DNA of 64,000 nt from Babylonia areolata (Eukaryota; Mollusca; Gastropoda; Neogastropoda; Buccinidae), in assembly GCF_041734735.1 (NCBI RefSeq), contig NC_134905.1:9307415-9371414 (forward strand), in the 5' to 3' direction. Position 1 is the stretch's first letter, and every line of letters starts with the position of its first letter. A program made the translations under genes and the position numbers. A model generated the notes under the pieces. The model was not told the origin of the DNA. It ran no database searches and saw only the letters and a list, made by a program, of their open reading frames with translations. This document shows positions 22,901-37,389 of this stretch, one piece after another.

Positions 22901-25216
22901 GCACAAAGACTGGTTTGATGAAAACTGTGATGAAATCAAGCAGCTTCTGGATGAGAAACGCCGTCTGCATCAAGCCTACCTGAGCAACCCAAAGTCCACA
23001 TCAAAAAAGGATGCATACGATGCCATCCGCAGGACTGTTCAGCAAAAGTTACGCCAAATGCAGGATAAGTGGCTGAGTGACAAAGCTGATGAGATCCAGG
23101 GATATGCTGACAGGCACGATATGAAGAGGTTCTATGATGCCTTGAAAGAAGTCTACGGCCCCACATCCTCAGGATCATCCCCCCTCCTCAGTGCAGATGG
23201 GAATACCTTGATCACCGAGAAGGATAAAATTCTCGAACGCTGGGCTGAGCACTTCAGCAGTGTCTTAAATCGCCCTTCCTCCATAAATGATGAAGCCATA
23301 GACCGTCTCCCACAAGTCCCCATCAACGAAGCACTGGACGATCCACCAACACCTCTTGAGACCCAGAAAGCAATCCATCTGCTATCCAGTGGCAAAGCAC
23401 CTGGCTCAGACTCCATACCAGCAGAGGTCTACAAGGATGGAGGCACTGTGCTGACTGAGAAGCTCCATCAGCTGTACTCACTCATGTGGAAAGAAGAGAC
23501 GATCCCCCAGGATTTCAAAGATGCATCTATCATTCACTTGTACAAGCGAAAGGGGAACCGGCAAGCCTGTGATAACCATCGGGGCATTTCCTTGCTCTCC
23601 ATCGCAGGCAAGATACTTGCCAGGATCCTACTAAACCGCCTCACAGCACACCTTGACCAAGGTCATTTGCCTGAGAGTCAATGTGGATTCCGGAAAGAGC
23701 GCGGAACCACCGACATGGTGTTTGCTGCAAGGCAGCTGCAAGAGAAATGTCAGGAGCAAAATGCTGATCTGTTCTCCACCTATGTCGACCTCACTAAGGC
23801 CTTCGACACCGTGAGTAGAGAGGGACTGTGGAAGATCATGGCCAAGTACGGATGCCCTCGGAAATTTATTTCCTTGGTCAGCCAATTCCATGAAGGCACG
23901 CAGGCTCGAATCCAGGACAAAGTCGAAACATCTGCTCCTTTTGCTGTCACAAATGGTGTCAAGCAAGGCTGCGTGCTGGCTCCAACACTGTTCAGCCTCA
24001 TGTTCTCTGCAATGCTTACTGATGCCTTCAGAGATGGCGATGTTGGAATCGGCCTAAAGTACCGAACAGATGGCAAGTTGTTTAACCTCAGAAGGCTTCA
24101 AGCAAAAACGAAGGTCATGACAGACATCATCAGAGACTTTTTGTTTGCTGATGATTGTGCCCTCAACGCTGGATCTGAAGCTGACATGCAACTCAGCGTC
24201 GACAAGTTTGCCACTGCCAGCAGGAACTTCGGCCTTACCATCAGCACGAGGAAAACTGAAGTTCTCCATCAGCCAGCCCCAGGGAAACCCTACGTTGAGC
24301 CCAACATCACAGTCAACGGTCAGAGACTCAGTGTGGTGGAGCGGTTCACATACCTTGGCAGCACACTGTCACGAAATGCGACCATCGACGATGAAGTGAA
24401 CGTCAGGATTGCAAGAGCAAGCGCAACTTTTGGTAGACTCAATGCAAATGTCTGGAACAGAAGAGGCATTAGTCTTGAGACCAAGCTAAAGGTCTACAGA
24501 GCAGTAGTTCTCCCCACACTACTGTACGCCTGCGAAACTTGGACAGTGTACCAACGACATGCCAAGAAGCTGAACCACTTCCACACAACATGCCTCAGGA
24601 AGCTGCTGAACATCAAGTGGCAAGACAGGACCCCAGACACAGAGGTGCTCGCAAAAGCCACCCTTCCCAGCATCTTCACCATCCTGATGCAGTCCCAGCT
24701 TCGCTGGGCTGGACACGTGGCGCGCATGCCAGACCATCGGCTGCCCAAAAGGCTCTTCTATGGCAAGCTGCAACAAGGGAAGAGATCACACGGAGGTCAG
24801 AAGAAGCGCTTCAGAGATACTCTGAAAGTCTCTCTGAAAGCGTTTGATATCAACCCTGACTCCTGGGAGGAATCTGCAGTGGACCGTGACAAATGGCGCG
24901 CTGCTGTGCACAAAGGCGGCAAGTTGTGCGAGGCCAACAGGACTGCTGCAGCTGTTCAGAAGAGGCAGGCCAGAAAGTCACGGGCAAACAAGCTCCCTGA
25001 CAATGGTATGCCTGTCTTTGTCTGCCCCAACTGTCAGCGAACATTTCGTGCGCAGATTGAACTATTCAGCCATCTGCGCATTCACAGATAGATTCATGAG
25101 CATCCTCCCCCCCACCCCACCACCACCCTCCCCCCATCCCCCAGCTGGATGACAACGATGGTCATCATCGATCTCGATGGACACACACCAATTAACTTAA
25201 TGTTTTATTATGCATT

Positions 25217-25254
<38 letters not shown>

Positions 25255-28200
25255 TGGACTGACTTGTTTTCTGTGCTGGCACACACATACGCACATCATA
25301 CGGTTTAGTTTTTTGTTTTGTTTTTTGTTGTTGTTTTTTAACAAAACGAACATACACATAAAATAAAAACAAAAAAGTCACAAAAGCTTGTAGCCTGACC
25401 TTAACCCGTGACCATGACACACCATTTACATACAAAGGTCAACAACACTCCTCACAAACGCACCCCTCACGCGCAGCTGATGCGGCGTTAAGGGCCGGTA
25501 ACTTTCATCAAAACCGGGCATCATGGCTGTGACTGCTGCAGAGTTCTCCGCCTTGGGAGGAGAAACACCACCACCACCACCGTCGTTGTTGCTGGGAGGG
25601 AGGTGGACGGAGGTGGTGATGGAATCCCCCCAAGCCTGGCGAGGGGGAGGGTGGGGGGCGTGAGGCATGGGTCCTAGTCCTCTCTTCCCCCCGTGTCCTG
25701 GGGCCGTAGTGGGACGTGCGCGGGTCTCTGTTGTAGTGGTGTTTAGGTTCGAACCAGCTTCTTCATCATTGTCTGATCTGGGTGAGTCTGAGAGAGAGAG
25801 AGAGAGGATCAAAAACGAGATCGATAAGATAACGGGAACAGAAAAACCTCTTCCTTCTATATCATTATCGATTTTGATTTTAGAATAGACCAGAATAGAA
25901 TAGGATATGTCTATATTACCAAGTGGACCGGGGTCACAAGGAATATTGAAGGGAACAGTACATAAAAAGGTACAAAATAAATCGAAAATCATACACAGTA
26001 CATAAAAAGGTACAAAATAAATCGAAAATCATACACAAACACAGATACAGCAGAATTAAGGATGCATACATGTGCATATCAGTATCAGAACTCACACATG
26101 CACATTCACACACACATACACACTCGCGCACGCGCACACACACGCATACACACGCACACACACATACACGCACACACACAGACACAAACATAAGTCGCAC
26201 ATAACATATGGATGGGGCTGATGACTAGATCTTCAGGAAAGTGGTTGTTGATTGCACAATTATCTTATTGTTAATACTGTTGTTGCTAATTATTCTGGTT
26301 TGATCATTACAATGATGTTTTAATGTGCTTTTCCCCTGCGCAATAACAGCACGCACACCGGCGCTTATACACCAGGCAGTTAAGAAAATACAGACATGAC
26401 CTCACGTACTTCTGACATTAAAAGAAAAAGATCGAATGTCTAATCTCAGAAAAAAAAGAACATACCGCACAGGTGTATTCATTGCAAAAGTATTGAAAAA
26501 AGAATGTGGTGGTGGTGGATACACGTCCTTTTGGAGTGGTCGCAGCAGTGCTGAATGACGAGAAGCAGGCGTGGGATTTGCCATCAAATCTCACCTGGCC
26601 TGTAGACTCACCAAGCTTCCAAAGGGTATCAACGACCGTCTGATGACATTTCAGCTCCCAATTTCAAAGAAGAGTGCAACGCTGATTAGTGCCTACGCTC
26701 CACCATGACCAACCTAGATGACATTAAAGACAAGTTCTATGAAGAACTCGACGCCCTCATTTCAGCAGTCCCACAGTCAGAGAAGCTCATTGTTCTCGGG
26801 GACTGCAATGCCAGAGTAGGGACAGACTACCAAACCTGGGAAGGGATCATTGGAAGACACAGCACTGGCAAGTGTAACAGCAACGGCCTTCTGCTCTTCA
26901 AGACGTGTGCCACACATGAACTTGTCATCACCAACACCCTGTTCCGCCTACCCATCCGTAAGAAGACGTCATGGATGCACCATCGCTCGAGGCACTGGTA
27001 TCTTATAGACAACGTCATCACCAGGAAGGGGGACAGGCTGGACGTCAGAGTGACAAGAACCATGTGTGGTGCCGACTGCTGGACCAACCACCGCCTCGTT
27101 GTGTCCAAGTTCAGGCTTCACATTCTGCCCATGAGAAGACTCCAAGGTCAGAAAACTGCAAAGAGGCTGAATGTTACGAAAGAACTCGCCAACGACCTTG
27201 AAGGCAGACTGCCAGACACACCACAGGAAGACGGGACCAGTGTTGAGGAACAGTGGATGGCCTTCAGAGGTGCTGTCTACACTACTGCCCTCGAACATCT
27301 CGGACCAGCAACTCGAACAAACCAAGACTGGTTCGATGAGAATGATGAAGAAATAGAGGCACTGATAACAGAAAAAAATCAACTGTTCAGAGCGCATCAT
27401 AACGACGCTACGTCACACAAGCCAAGGATGGTTTACGCAAAAAGAAATGTGCAGAAGAGACTTGGCGACGTGCAGGACAGCTGGTTCAGCAAGAAGGCGG
27501 ATGAAATCCAGAGCTACACAGACAGCCACGACACAAAGCGCTTTTATGATGCACTTAAGGCTGTATACAGACCCCAGTCCTCCGGCTCCTCACCGCAGAT
27601 GAGACACAGCTGCTGACAGATAAGAAACAGATTTTGGTGTGGTGGGCTGAGCACTTCAACAACGTTGCTCGCCTGCCCCAGGTAGAGATCAACGAGGACC
27701 TTAACACCCTCCCCACAGAAGATGAAGTCAAGAAGGCAGTGAAGCATTCCTCCTGTGGCAAAGTGCCAGGATCCGATGCAATCCCTGCTGAGGTATACAA
27801 AGCGGGAGTCCCTGCCATGATGCAAAAAGCTGACTGAACTATTCCAGTCCATGTGGAACGAGGGACAGATTCCGTAACAGCTGAAAGATGCCAGCATAGT
27901 CCACATCTACAAGAGGAAAGGCAACCGCCAGTCTTGCGACAACCACCGAGACATCTCCCTCTTGTTCATTGCTGGGAAGATTCTGGCCCTTCCTGCTCAG
28001 CCGCCTTCTCCAACACCTTGAGCAAGGTCTCCTTCCAGAAAGCTAGTGCGGCTTTCGTGGTGAACGTGGGACTGCAGACATGACTTTTGCTGCTCGCCAA
28101 CTCCGGGATAAATGCCAGGGTCAATAAACTGATCTCTTGATCACCTTTGTCGATCTGACCAAGCCTTTCAATACGGTGAGCACAGAAGGCTTGTAGAAAA

Positions 28201-29951
28201 TCATGGAGAAGTTCGGCTGCCCCAGCAAGTTCATCACAATCGTCCGGCAGTTTCACGACTGCATGGTGGTGAAAGTTCTGGATGACGGAGACGAGTCACA
28301 GGCCTTCTCAGTGACAAACGGCGTGAAACAAGGCTGCGTTCTCGCCCCGACTCTGTTCAGTATGGATTTCTCTGCCATGCTAACAGATGCCTTTCGTGAA
28401 AGCGAAGGAGGAATTCACGTCAGATATAGGACTGACGGGAGATTGTTCAGCCTCAGGCACCTGCAGGCTGTTACAAAGGTGAAAGAGACTGTCATCAGAG
28501 ACTTCTTGTTTGCTGATGACTGCGCACTCAACGCCAGCACACAGCATAAGATGCAGTGTGAAATGGACTGCTTCTCACAAGCCTGTGACAACTTCGGTCT
28601 CACCATCAGCACCAAACAAGTTATGTACCAGCCTGCCCCAGGAAAGACACACCAGGAGCCGCGCATCTCAGTAAAGGGGCAGAACCTCCAGGCAATCGAC
28701 GACTTCACCTATCCGGGCAGCGTGCTCTCTCGCACAGTGAACATAGCCTCTGCAGCGTCTACACCCTCCTGCAGAAAGCCCGAGCCAGATGGGCTGGACA
28801 TAATATATGATCAGTATGCCAGACAGTCGACTGCCTAAGCAGCTGCTGTACGGAGAACTGTGTCAGGGCAAGCTCCTAGTTGGAGGGCAGAAGAAACGCT
28901 ACAGAGACTGCCTCAAAGCGTCCTTCAAAGACCTGGGCGTCGACATCAACACGTGGGAGACGCTTGCTCTGGACCGTCCAGCTTGGCGCAGCAAGATCAC
29001 CACAGCAGCCCGTGCAGCTGAAGCCAGGCGCATCACCGAAGCGCAACGAAAGCGTGCTGTGCGAAAGGCCCGAGGAAGATCCACTGCCACGACAGCACCC
29101 ACTCACTTGTGTCCCACATGTGGGCAAGCCTTCAGGGCCCGGATTGGCCTCACCAGTCACCTCCGAACCCACAGCCACCGATCTTCCATCTGATATTTTA
29201 AGCCATGGTCATCTTCGAGTCCGAAGGGCGAACATCATTGAAAAAAGCATATATGTTCATCATTGATAATAATAATGATAATAACAATAATGATAATATT
29301 ATTTCAATCTGTACGTGCCTATCCATGTAGAACATGCTCAACTATGTAAATACCGACGTTTAAAACATGCATTTAAACACTAAAATGGAAAAAAAAAGGG
29401 AAACATTTACATGGACAGTTCTTTTCAGTCAACCAACCAAACACTCAAGCACAATACTGATAATATCAAACAACCACCACCAACAACAAAACAAGCAACA
29501 AACGAAGAGAAAATGGAGAAGGGACGGCTTACCCGGGGGGGCCGAGGAGGTGTCCAAACCGTCCGCTTTGTGCGGGAGGACAAAACAGGCCAGGGGGTTG
29601 TGACGTGGCATGTACACCCCGTGCTGACTAAGGCACTTGGAGTCCACGTAGTGAGCCCTGCACATGGGGAAGGAGGAGGAGGAGGAGGAAGAGAAGAAGA
29701 AGAAATGATCATAATGATAATAATAATGATAATAGTAAGAAGAGGAACAACACTAATACTACTCCCAACACTATTCATAATATTAATGATAATAACAATG
29801 CACCTTTGTACAACGCTTGCATTGCTGCTCTAAGAATGTTTAACAGTACATGGGGGAATGTGGGCTTCTTCAGAAAGATTTAATGGAAGATTTAATAAAA
29901 CAGAGCTGACGGAGATCTGTTCTGCATTCTAAATATACAAAACACACACGC

Positions 29952-29984
<33 letters not shown>

Positions 29985-32794
29985 CACATACACAAACGCA
30001 CACAAAGACACGCATATGATAATAATGATAATAATAGTAATGGATACTTGTTGAGCGCTTTCCTCCCTTAAACCCGAAGGACTGGGTTTTAACACGGGGA
30101 GCGAGTAGCCGCCGTGAATCGGAAGATCATCTGAGTTGTCGAGGGTGTGTGCAGGTTTGAATGACTTCTCTCAGATGCTGATGGGCAGCACCCGAAATAG
30201 AGCTGATGGTAAGAGTTGCGACTTTGCACTGAATGCGGGCAGATATTTGGAACCAGTGAAGAGAATGCCAAAAGATGAGTGATATTGTCAGTCTTTTTGG
30301 TTCTGTTGATTAACCTTGCACCTGCATTTTGAGTTTTCTGGAGTTTTTGCATTAAGTATTGAGGACAACCAATGAGGATTGAGTTACAATAATCAAATCT
30401 GGACAAGACAAGAGAGCACACGAGAGTTTGTGTAGCTGAGTAATAAGGAGATGTCGGATGGAACTGATCTTTCGAATTTGAAAGTTTGCAGCCTTGCAGA
30501 GATTGTTCACGTGTTTCTTCATTGAAAGGTTTGAATCAAACTTCACACCCTGATTTTTCACTGAAGATACCAAGACTTCATCTGAATCTCCAATTTGAAG
30601 AGAGGAAGGTAAAGAGTTGTTTACAGACAGTCTCCTTGAAGAAATAATGATAGCGTCAGTTTTACTATCATTTAATAGTAGTTTGTTTGGATTCATCCAT
30701 GCCTTAACGTCAGCAATACACTGTTGTATACAGGTTCCATACACACACACAGAGAGACACACACACACACCTGTTGTAACGGGCACCGGTGAGGAAGGAA
30801 TAAAAGGACTCTCCATCAATGTCTGGGTGCAGCTGAAGAAACCTTCACAACGACACAAACATAAAGCACTGTTGTTGTTGTTGTCGTTTCCCCAAAATAA
30901 GTCGTCAAGCCACGTCAAGCCAGGTCAGAAGAGAACAGATCAGATCAAGCCAGATGAGGTCAGGTCAAATTAGATCCAACAAAACCAGTCACGACGCGTT
31001 CACAGATCGGCTGAAGTTTCATGACTTGTCAGTCACTTTATTTTGAGTTTTTTGTTGTGATAAACAAATAAATGCATGGATTCATGAATAAATACATACA
31101 TTGATATATTGAGAATAAATAACACCAACTAATGAATGAGTGAATGATAAGCAACAAATTAATAATTGAATCGATAATGAAAAACAATAGGTAACGATTC
31201 AAAACAGATAAGTGTATAAGTATTGAACAGATAAATGATAAGTAAATAAAAAATGATTCAACCAAACAATCGATTGACTACAAACTGTTTCTGAACGAGG
31301 TAAACATAATAGTCAATGGTGGGATAATAAAAATAAATTAAAAAAAAACACACAAAAAAAACCCTGCTTGTATATCTCCTATTATTTTCTGTCACACACT
31401 TTTGCTACATGCTGTTAATAATGGCAGTAAAAAATTCAGTGCTGGTGTCATCTAGTGCAATACCTCTGTAGTCACCAGGATTGTTCACTTCTCCTGTTTT
31501 GTACATCGGTAGGATAATAGACTTGAAACGTTTGTCTGGAAATTCTCCTTTGTCTAACAAAGATTGAAGAAATTTGAATGGTTCAAATGTACAGGTTAAA
31601 TATTCCTATTCATTTCAGTTATACGATATAAACCGAACAAGACTTAATGAGTCCATTACGTGGAGAATATATAGACGAGCTGCATTTTGTCTTTATATGT
31701 CCTATAATCCAGAATTTAAGTGAAGATTTCTATGGGCAAAAATATCATAGAGAACCTTGTTTCTTCCGTTTCAGCACGTTAGTGTAATAAGTAAATCAAA
31801 GGGTGGTAACAAAAAATATCAGGTTTTTATTTTTATTTTATCAAGCCTTTAAACTCAAAGCCAGATAATGTTTATAGTATATTTATGTGTCATTTCTGAT
31901 TCAAACATTTACAACTTTTGACGGGATATTGTGTCACATTCCCTATTATGCAATGACCTTGGCTTCTTATGAACAAACCATTCATTGCGTCGAAACTAAC
32001 AAACCAATTCAACACAATATGTTTATTGTATAGTTGATGAGAAGTACTGATGATAATTCACTCACTCTCTGGGGTTGCTGAAGGCACAGGTCAATCTGAT
32101 CTCCTCCATTCCTATCGACAAACAACGTTGGACATAAAAAAAGAAAAGAAAGAATGGACAGACAGACGGAGGGAGTCGACTCAAGAAAGACAAAACAAGC
32201 AAGAAAGAAAACAAATAAATAAATTTGTTTGGCAGTTGTATAGTATAAAAAAAAATCATGTGATTGAAAAAGATGAAGAAAGGAAGCAGAAAGATGAGGA
32301 GAAAGACTGGCCGAGAGAAAAAGTAGAAAAAGAAGAAAACATATAACAACAGAAATACGTCTGACAGTTGTCGAGAATATGTATAGTGGGGGGAAAATAA
32401 GGAAAGGAAGGGGAAAAAATTGAGAAACAGAAAGGCAAAGAATTAATACCACAAAGGCATAGGAAGACAGAGAGAGAGAAAAGGAAAAAAAGAGACAGAA
32501 AAACACAGACAAACAAAAGGAAGGAGGAAAGAAAGGAATAAATACATCTTGTAATGTCAATTTCTGTGGTACTCATGGTGTATTTATATACTGAAGGACG
32601 GGTGGCTTAAAATGAATGAATGAATAAATGAATTCGAAACATCAAAAAGACGAAGAAAGAGAAACAGAGAAGAAAACTGAGAAAAGACGAAACACACAGC
32701 AAAGCATGTCACTGAGAATCTTCTCACACACACACACACACACGCGCGCGCGCACGCACACACACACACACACACACACACGCGCGCGCGCACG

Positions 32795-32838
<44 letters not shown>

Positions 32839-33485
32839 TGCGCGCATACATAAACACACGTACATACAAGAAGAAAGAAATAAAATACACAAAAGGAGAT
32901 CCTGCACTGCTGCAGAGTCACATCAGTAGTGCCTGTTCTGAATCAACATACACAGGACACCACCTACTATGCCCCCATGATTGCTTGGTCGTGGAGCCAG
33001 ACCAGGTGAGTTTCCTCTCAAGAGGACCACCACCACCTCCCTTCATCGACAACCCCACATGAATCTGCCGACACCGAACACCTTGACAGGAATTCACCTC
33101 AAGCATGGAAGTGGAGGGGGGTCGAAAATGAGTTGACCATGAGAATACAAAGGACTTACTCTGATCCAGCTGACGACGTAACTCAAAGGACATGGCAGAT
33201 GAATTCAGTTTTTGCCTGGCGCGAAGCAGTCTGTAAGAACATTGTCAGTCATCAATAAAATGACATGAACACTCTCTCTCTCTCTCTCTCTTTCAAACAC
33301 ACACACGCAATCACACTTTCACACACATACACGCACAAGCACACACACATACACACTCACGTACACGCTCATTCATACACGCACACACTCACGCACACGC
33401 ACATTCATACACACACACATGCAATCACGCATAACACCCAACAGACACACGTACGCGCTATCACACACTCACACAAACACACACA

Positions 33486-33549
<64 letters not shown>

Positions 33550-36500
33550 GCAACTACACCACCACCACTCACGTGGTCCGGGTGGGCCTCCCATAACGGA
33601 CGAGGTCCTCGCAGTCGGCTCCGTCCTTCAGGTCGGAAGCGGCAAGGAACTGATGGGAGCGGGTAGGTCTATAGTACACCACCCCGTTATTAGACCCCGC
33701 TGGTGGGGCCGACACACGTATGGGTTTGCCCGATGACTGGTTGGTTGGGAGTTTGCTGAACCCGTTCGTCGTTTCCATCTGTGTATGGGGAATAGAAAGA
33801 AAGGGAGAGGTTGTGAACTGAAGAAAGAAAAGATGAATTATAATTATGAGTGATGATGAAGATAATATTTTTTGTGTCGCGAAGAGAAAGGAAGGGGGGT
33901 ATGAATGACGAGGAGAGGCAATGATGATGATGGAATGGATACTTATATAACGGCTACCCTCGGTCGGATACCAAGCTCTTAGCGCTTCACAAACACGGAG
34001 TCGTTTGCACAACGGGCTGCCTATCTGGGTAGAGCCGACTGTCAGCTGCCCTTGGGCGCTCATCAATCGTTTTCTGTGTCATTTTTTCAGGTTTCAGTCA
34101 CGCACACATATACACTCAAACAGACATGTGACATTTTACGTGTATGACCGTTTATTTACCCCGCCATGTATGGCCGTACTCTGTTTTCGGGGATATGCTG
34201 GGAATGTTTTTGTTTTCATAACCCACCAAACGCTGACATGGATTACAGGATCTTTAACGTGCGTATCTGATCTTCTGCAAAGGCAGAAGGGCAGCAAGGT
34301 GGAGGAGTGAGAGTGATGAAGGGAAGGTGAAAGAGGAAGAGAGTGAAAAGGAAGAAAACAGGATGTTCATGTCGAATATAAACATGAAGGTCATAATGAG
34401 AATGGTGGGAAGAAGAAGAAGAAGATGGAAACAAAAACACATCTCCCCTCCCTTTCGCCGAACACTCTTCTATACCACACTTTCATCCATACCATAAGTT
34501 CATTATTATTATTAGAACATTCTTAAACTTCACACTCAGACTTCCACACCAGCGCATAATTGAAAAAGTCAAAACAGATTCTAAGAAGCACGAATAAAAT
34601 GATTTGAAGACGACAGTGTTAACATTAGAAGACATGAGCTTCCGCAAGCAGTACGGCCTTGTTTGACATATCGTGTTGATATGATCAACATGTTGTTTCA
34701 AACGTAACTTGTCTAAAACTGTCCCTAGATATTTATTAGAACTAACATGCTGAACTTCAGTACCATTTATGAAAATGTTTTAAAAAAAGAAAGAAAAAGA
34801 AAAAAGAGAGAGAGAGCGCCTTGTTTTTCCAACATTCAAATCGAGGCGACTGCAATCACACAAATTAACACATCTTTGAACTACATTGAAATAGTTGAAG
34901 TCACAGTTAGAAAGGTCTTCAATTGGTGAATCATCTAAGTATTTCATAAAAAAAAGTTGAATGGCTTCCTTTGCAGTCACTCTTACACAAGTCAACAAGG
35001 GGAGAGGAGTGTCCCTTGGGGGTGCACCTGTTAAAACTGAAGATCTGGGTTAAACAGCAGTTTGATATCGGACAGACTGTGCGCTTGCGTTAAAAAGTCA
35101 AAAATACATACATATTAATTAGCCTGCTGTTTATGTTTAAAGATTAAAGTTGTGTGGTGTTAAAAGCCGAAGAAGAAAAAAACAATTGAAAGAATGCGTA
35201 CAAAAAAGGCATGTTTTTTTGTGTTTTTTTCCCAGATGTGAGTATGCATGGTGAAGGGATTGTAAGTGTTGCGTCTGTTGAAGTATGTTGTCTGAAGGCG
35301 AGCTGCGTGTCGCACACTGACCTTGGAAGGAGACAGGAAGCCGTGAGCCAGCAACGGGGACTCCCCGGAGTGGGTGGGCCACCGGTGAGCCTCCACCGCC
35401 CACGTGGGCGACTCCCCTATCAACCCCATCTCCTCCCGCTCCATCTCCAGGTCAAGGTCGTCGCGCAGCTGCCGGTGGTACTCCCGGCCCTTGTCGAAGG
35501 TGTAGAGGCTGAGGGGGTGTCTCTTGCTGCCTAGGGAAAGATAAAAACGGTGTTGATGATGATGATGATGATGGTGACGATGGCGGTATTGGTGTTGGTG
35601 ATGATGATACGATGATGACGGTAACGACAAGTACTGCTATGAAAACAAACTAGTATGTGCTCTTGCTGCCTGGGGAAAAGGGAAGGTGAGGAAAAAGATG
35701 ATGGTGATGATGACAATGATGGTGTCGGTGATGATGATGGTGGTTGCGGTGGTGATGATGATGATGATGGTAATGATGATGATGGCGGTGATGATGATGG
35801 TGGTGGAGCTGTTGTTGTTGGTGGTGGTGGTGGTTGTTATGATGATGATGGGGGTGATGGTGATGGTAATGATGATAATGGTGGTGGTGATGATAGTGAT
35901 GATGATGATGATAATGATGATGATAATGGTGATGATGTTAACGATAAAAAAAATAAAAAACAAGAGGGGCAAGGCCTTCAAGACTCACTTGTGATACACT
36001 TTAAAAAAAATCTAAACGTTAAAATGTGTTCTGCATTTGTTATTATAAAGTTTCGCATTAAAAAAAAAGAAAAAGAAAAAAAAGAAGTCCTAACCAGATT
36101 CGATTTAAGTCCCCTAGCATTAATTACAGAATAATTTCCCTTTTTTACTATCTGCACCAAAAAGTTTGAAAAATAAATAAAACTTCCATGCTTAGCAAAA
36201 TAAGTTCCTGTTTCAACAAAAAATGATAAAAATGACTTGTTGTTGGGTCAGAATATCAGATCAAAGTGCCAAGTTTAGAGAATACAAAAAACAACAACAA
36301 AAAAACCCAGTAAATGCAGTTTGCATATAATTAGGCTTCATTTTTTATTTTTTGTGCCCATCCCAGAGGTGCAATATTGTTTTAAACAAGATGGCTGGAA
36401 AGAACTGAATGTTTCCTATTTTCATGCCTAATTTGGTGTCAACTGACAAAGTATTTGCAGAGAAAATGTCGATGTTAAAGTTTACCACGGACACACAGAA

Positions 36501-37346
36501 ACACACACACACACACAGACAACCGAACACCGGGTTAAAACATAGACTCACTTTGTTTACACAAGTGAGTCAAAAAAGGTGTTGAGGCTATGGAGGTGTC
36601 TCTTGCTTCCCGGGGTAGAAGGAACAGGGGTGGGATGAATTAATAAACGATGTTGATGATGATGATAATGACAAATTTTAAGAGGGAAAGATAAAACAAT
36701 ATTAATGATGATGATCATCATGATGATGATAACAACTGCTATTAACAGTGTGTGTGTGGGAGGGTGGGGAGGGTGGGAGATGTGTGTAGAGCATGTTTAT
36801 TGCTGCTTATTGAAGACGATAAATGGGGCGGGTGGGGTGAGAAAGATGAACACGATGTTTTTGATGAAAGTGGTGATGATGAGAAATACTGCCAATGACA
36901 CAAACGGTAATAACAGAGTGGGGGTGTCAATGAGAGTGCGCGTGTGGGTCAGGAGAGAGAGAGAATGAGAGAGAGAGGAGAGTGGGTGGACGGATGTGTG
37001 TGTGTGTGTAAACCAACGAAAGCTTCTTTATTTCATAACAACTTGTTTCCCTCCGTTATTATGTTGCAATAAACATGGGCGTATTCTATTTTCACATTCC
37101 CTTGGTGTTACACGGTCACTGAGGGGTATTTACATTATCAGGCTGTTACACAATGTAAGTATAAATGTCAACACAAGCAGACAGTCACATTGATCTTATA
37201 CTGAGAGATTGGCTGACACTCAACAGCACAAGGAACAACAACTGTTCTGGAGTCAAAGATAAGAATCACGACTTACCTCTCTTGTTACAACTATTTGCGG
37301 GACAGAGAGAGAAAAAGGAGAGGGAGAAGGAGAGAGAGAGAGAGAT

Positions 37347-37389
<43 letters not shown>

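Noticed and set aside
35637-36134. Asp/Gly-rich and Ile/Thr-rich frames on both strands
   Set aside because: They arise from the GAT microsatellite.
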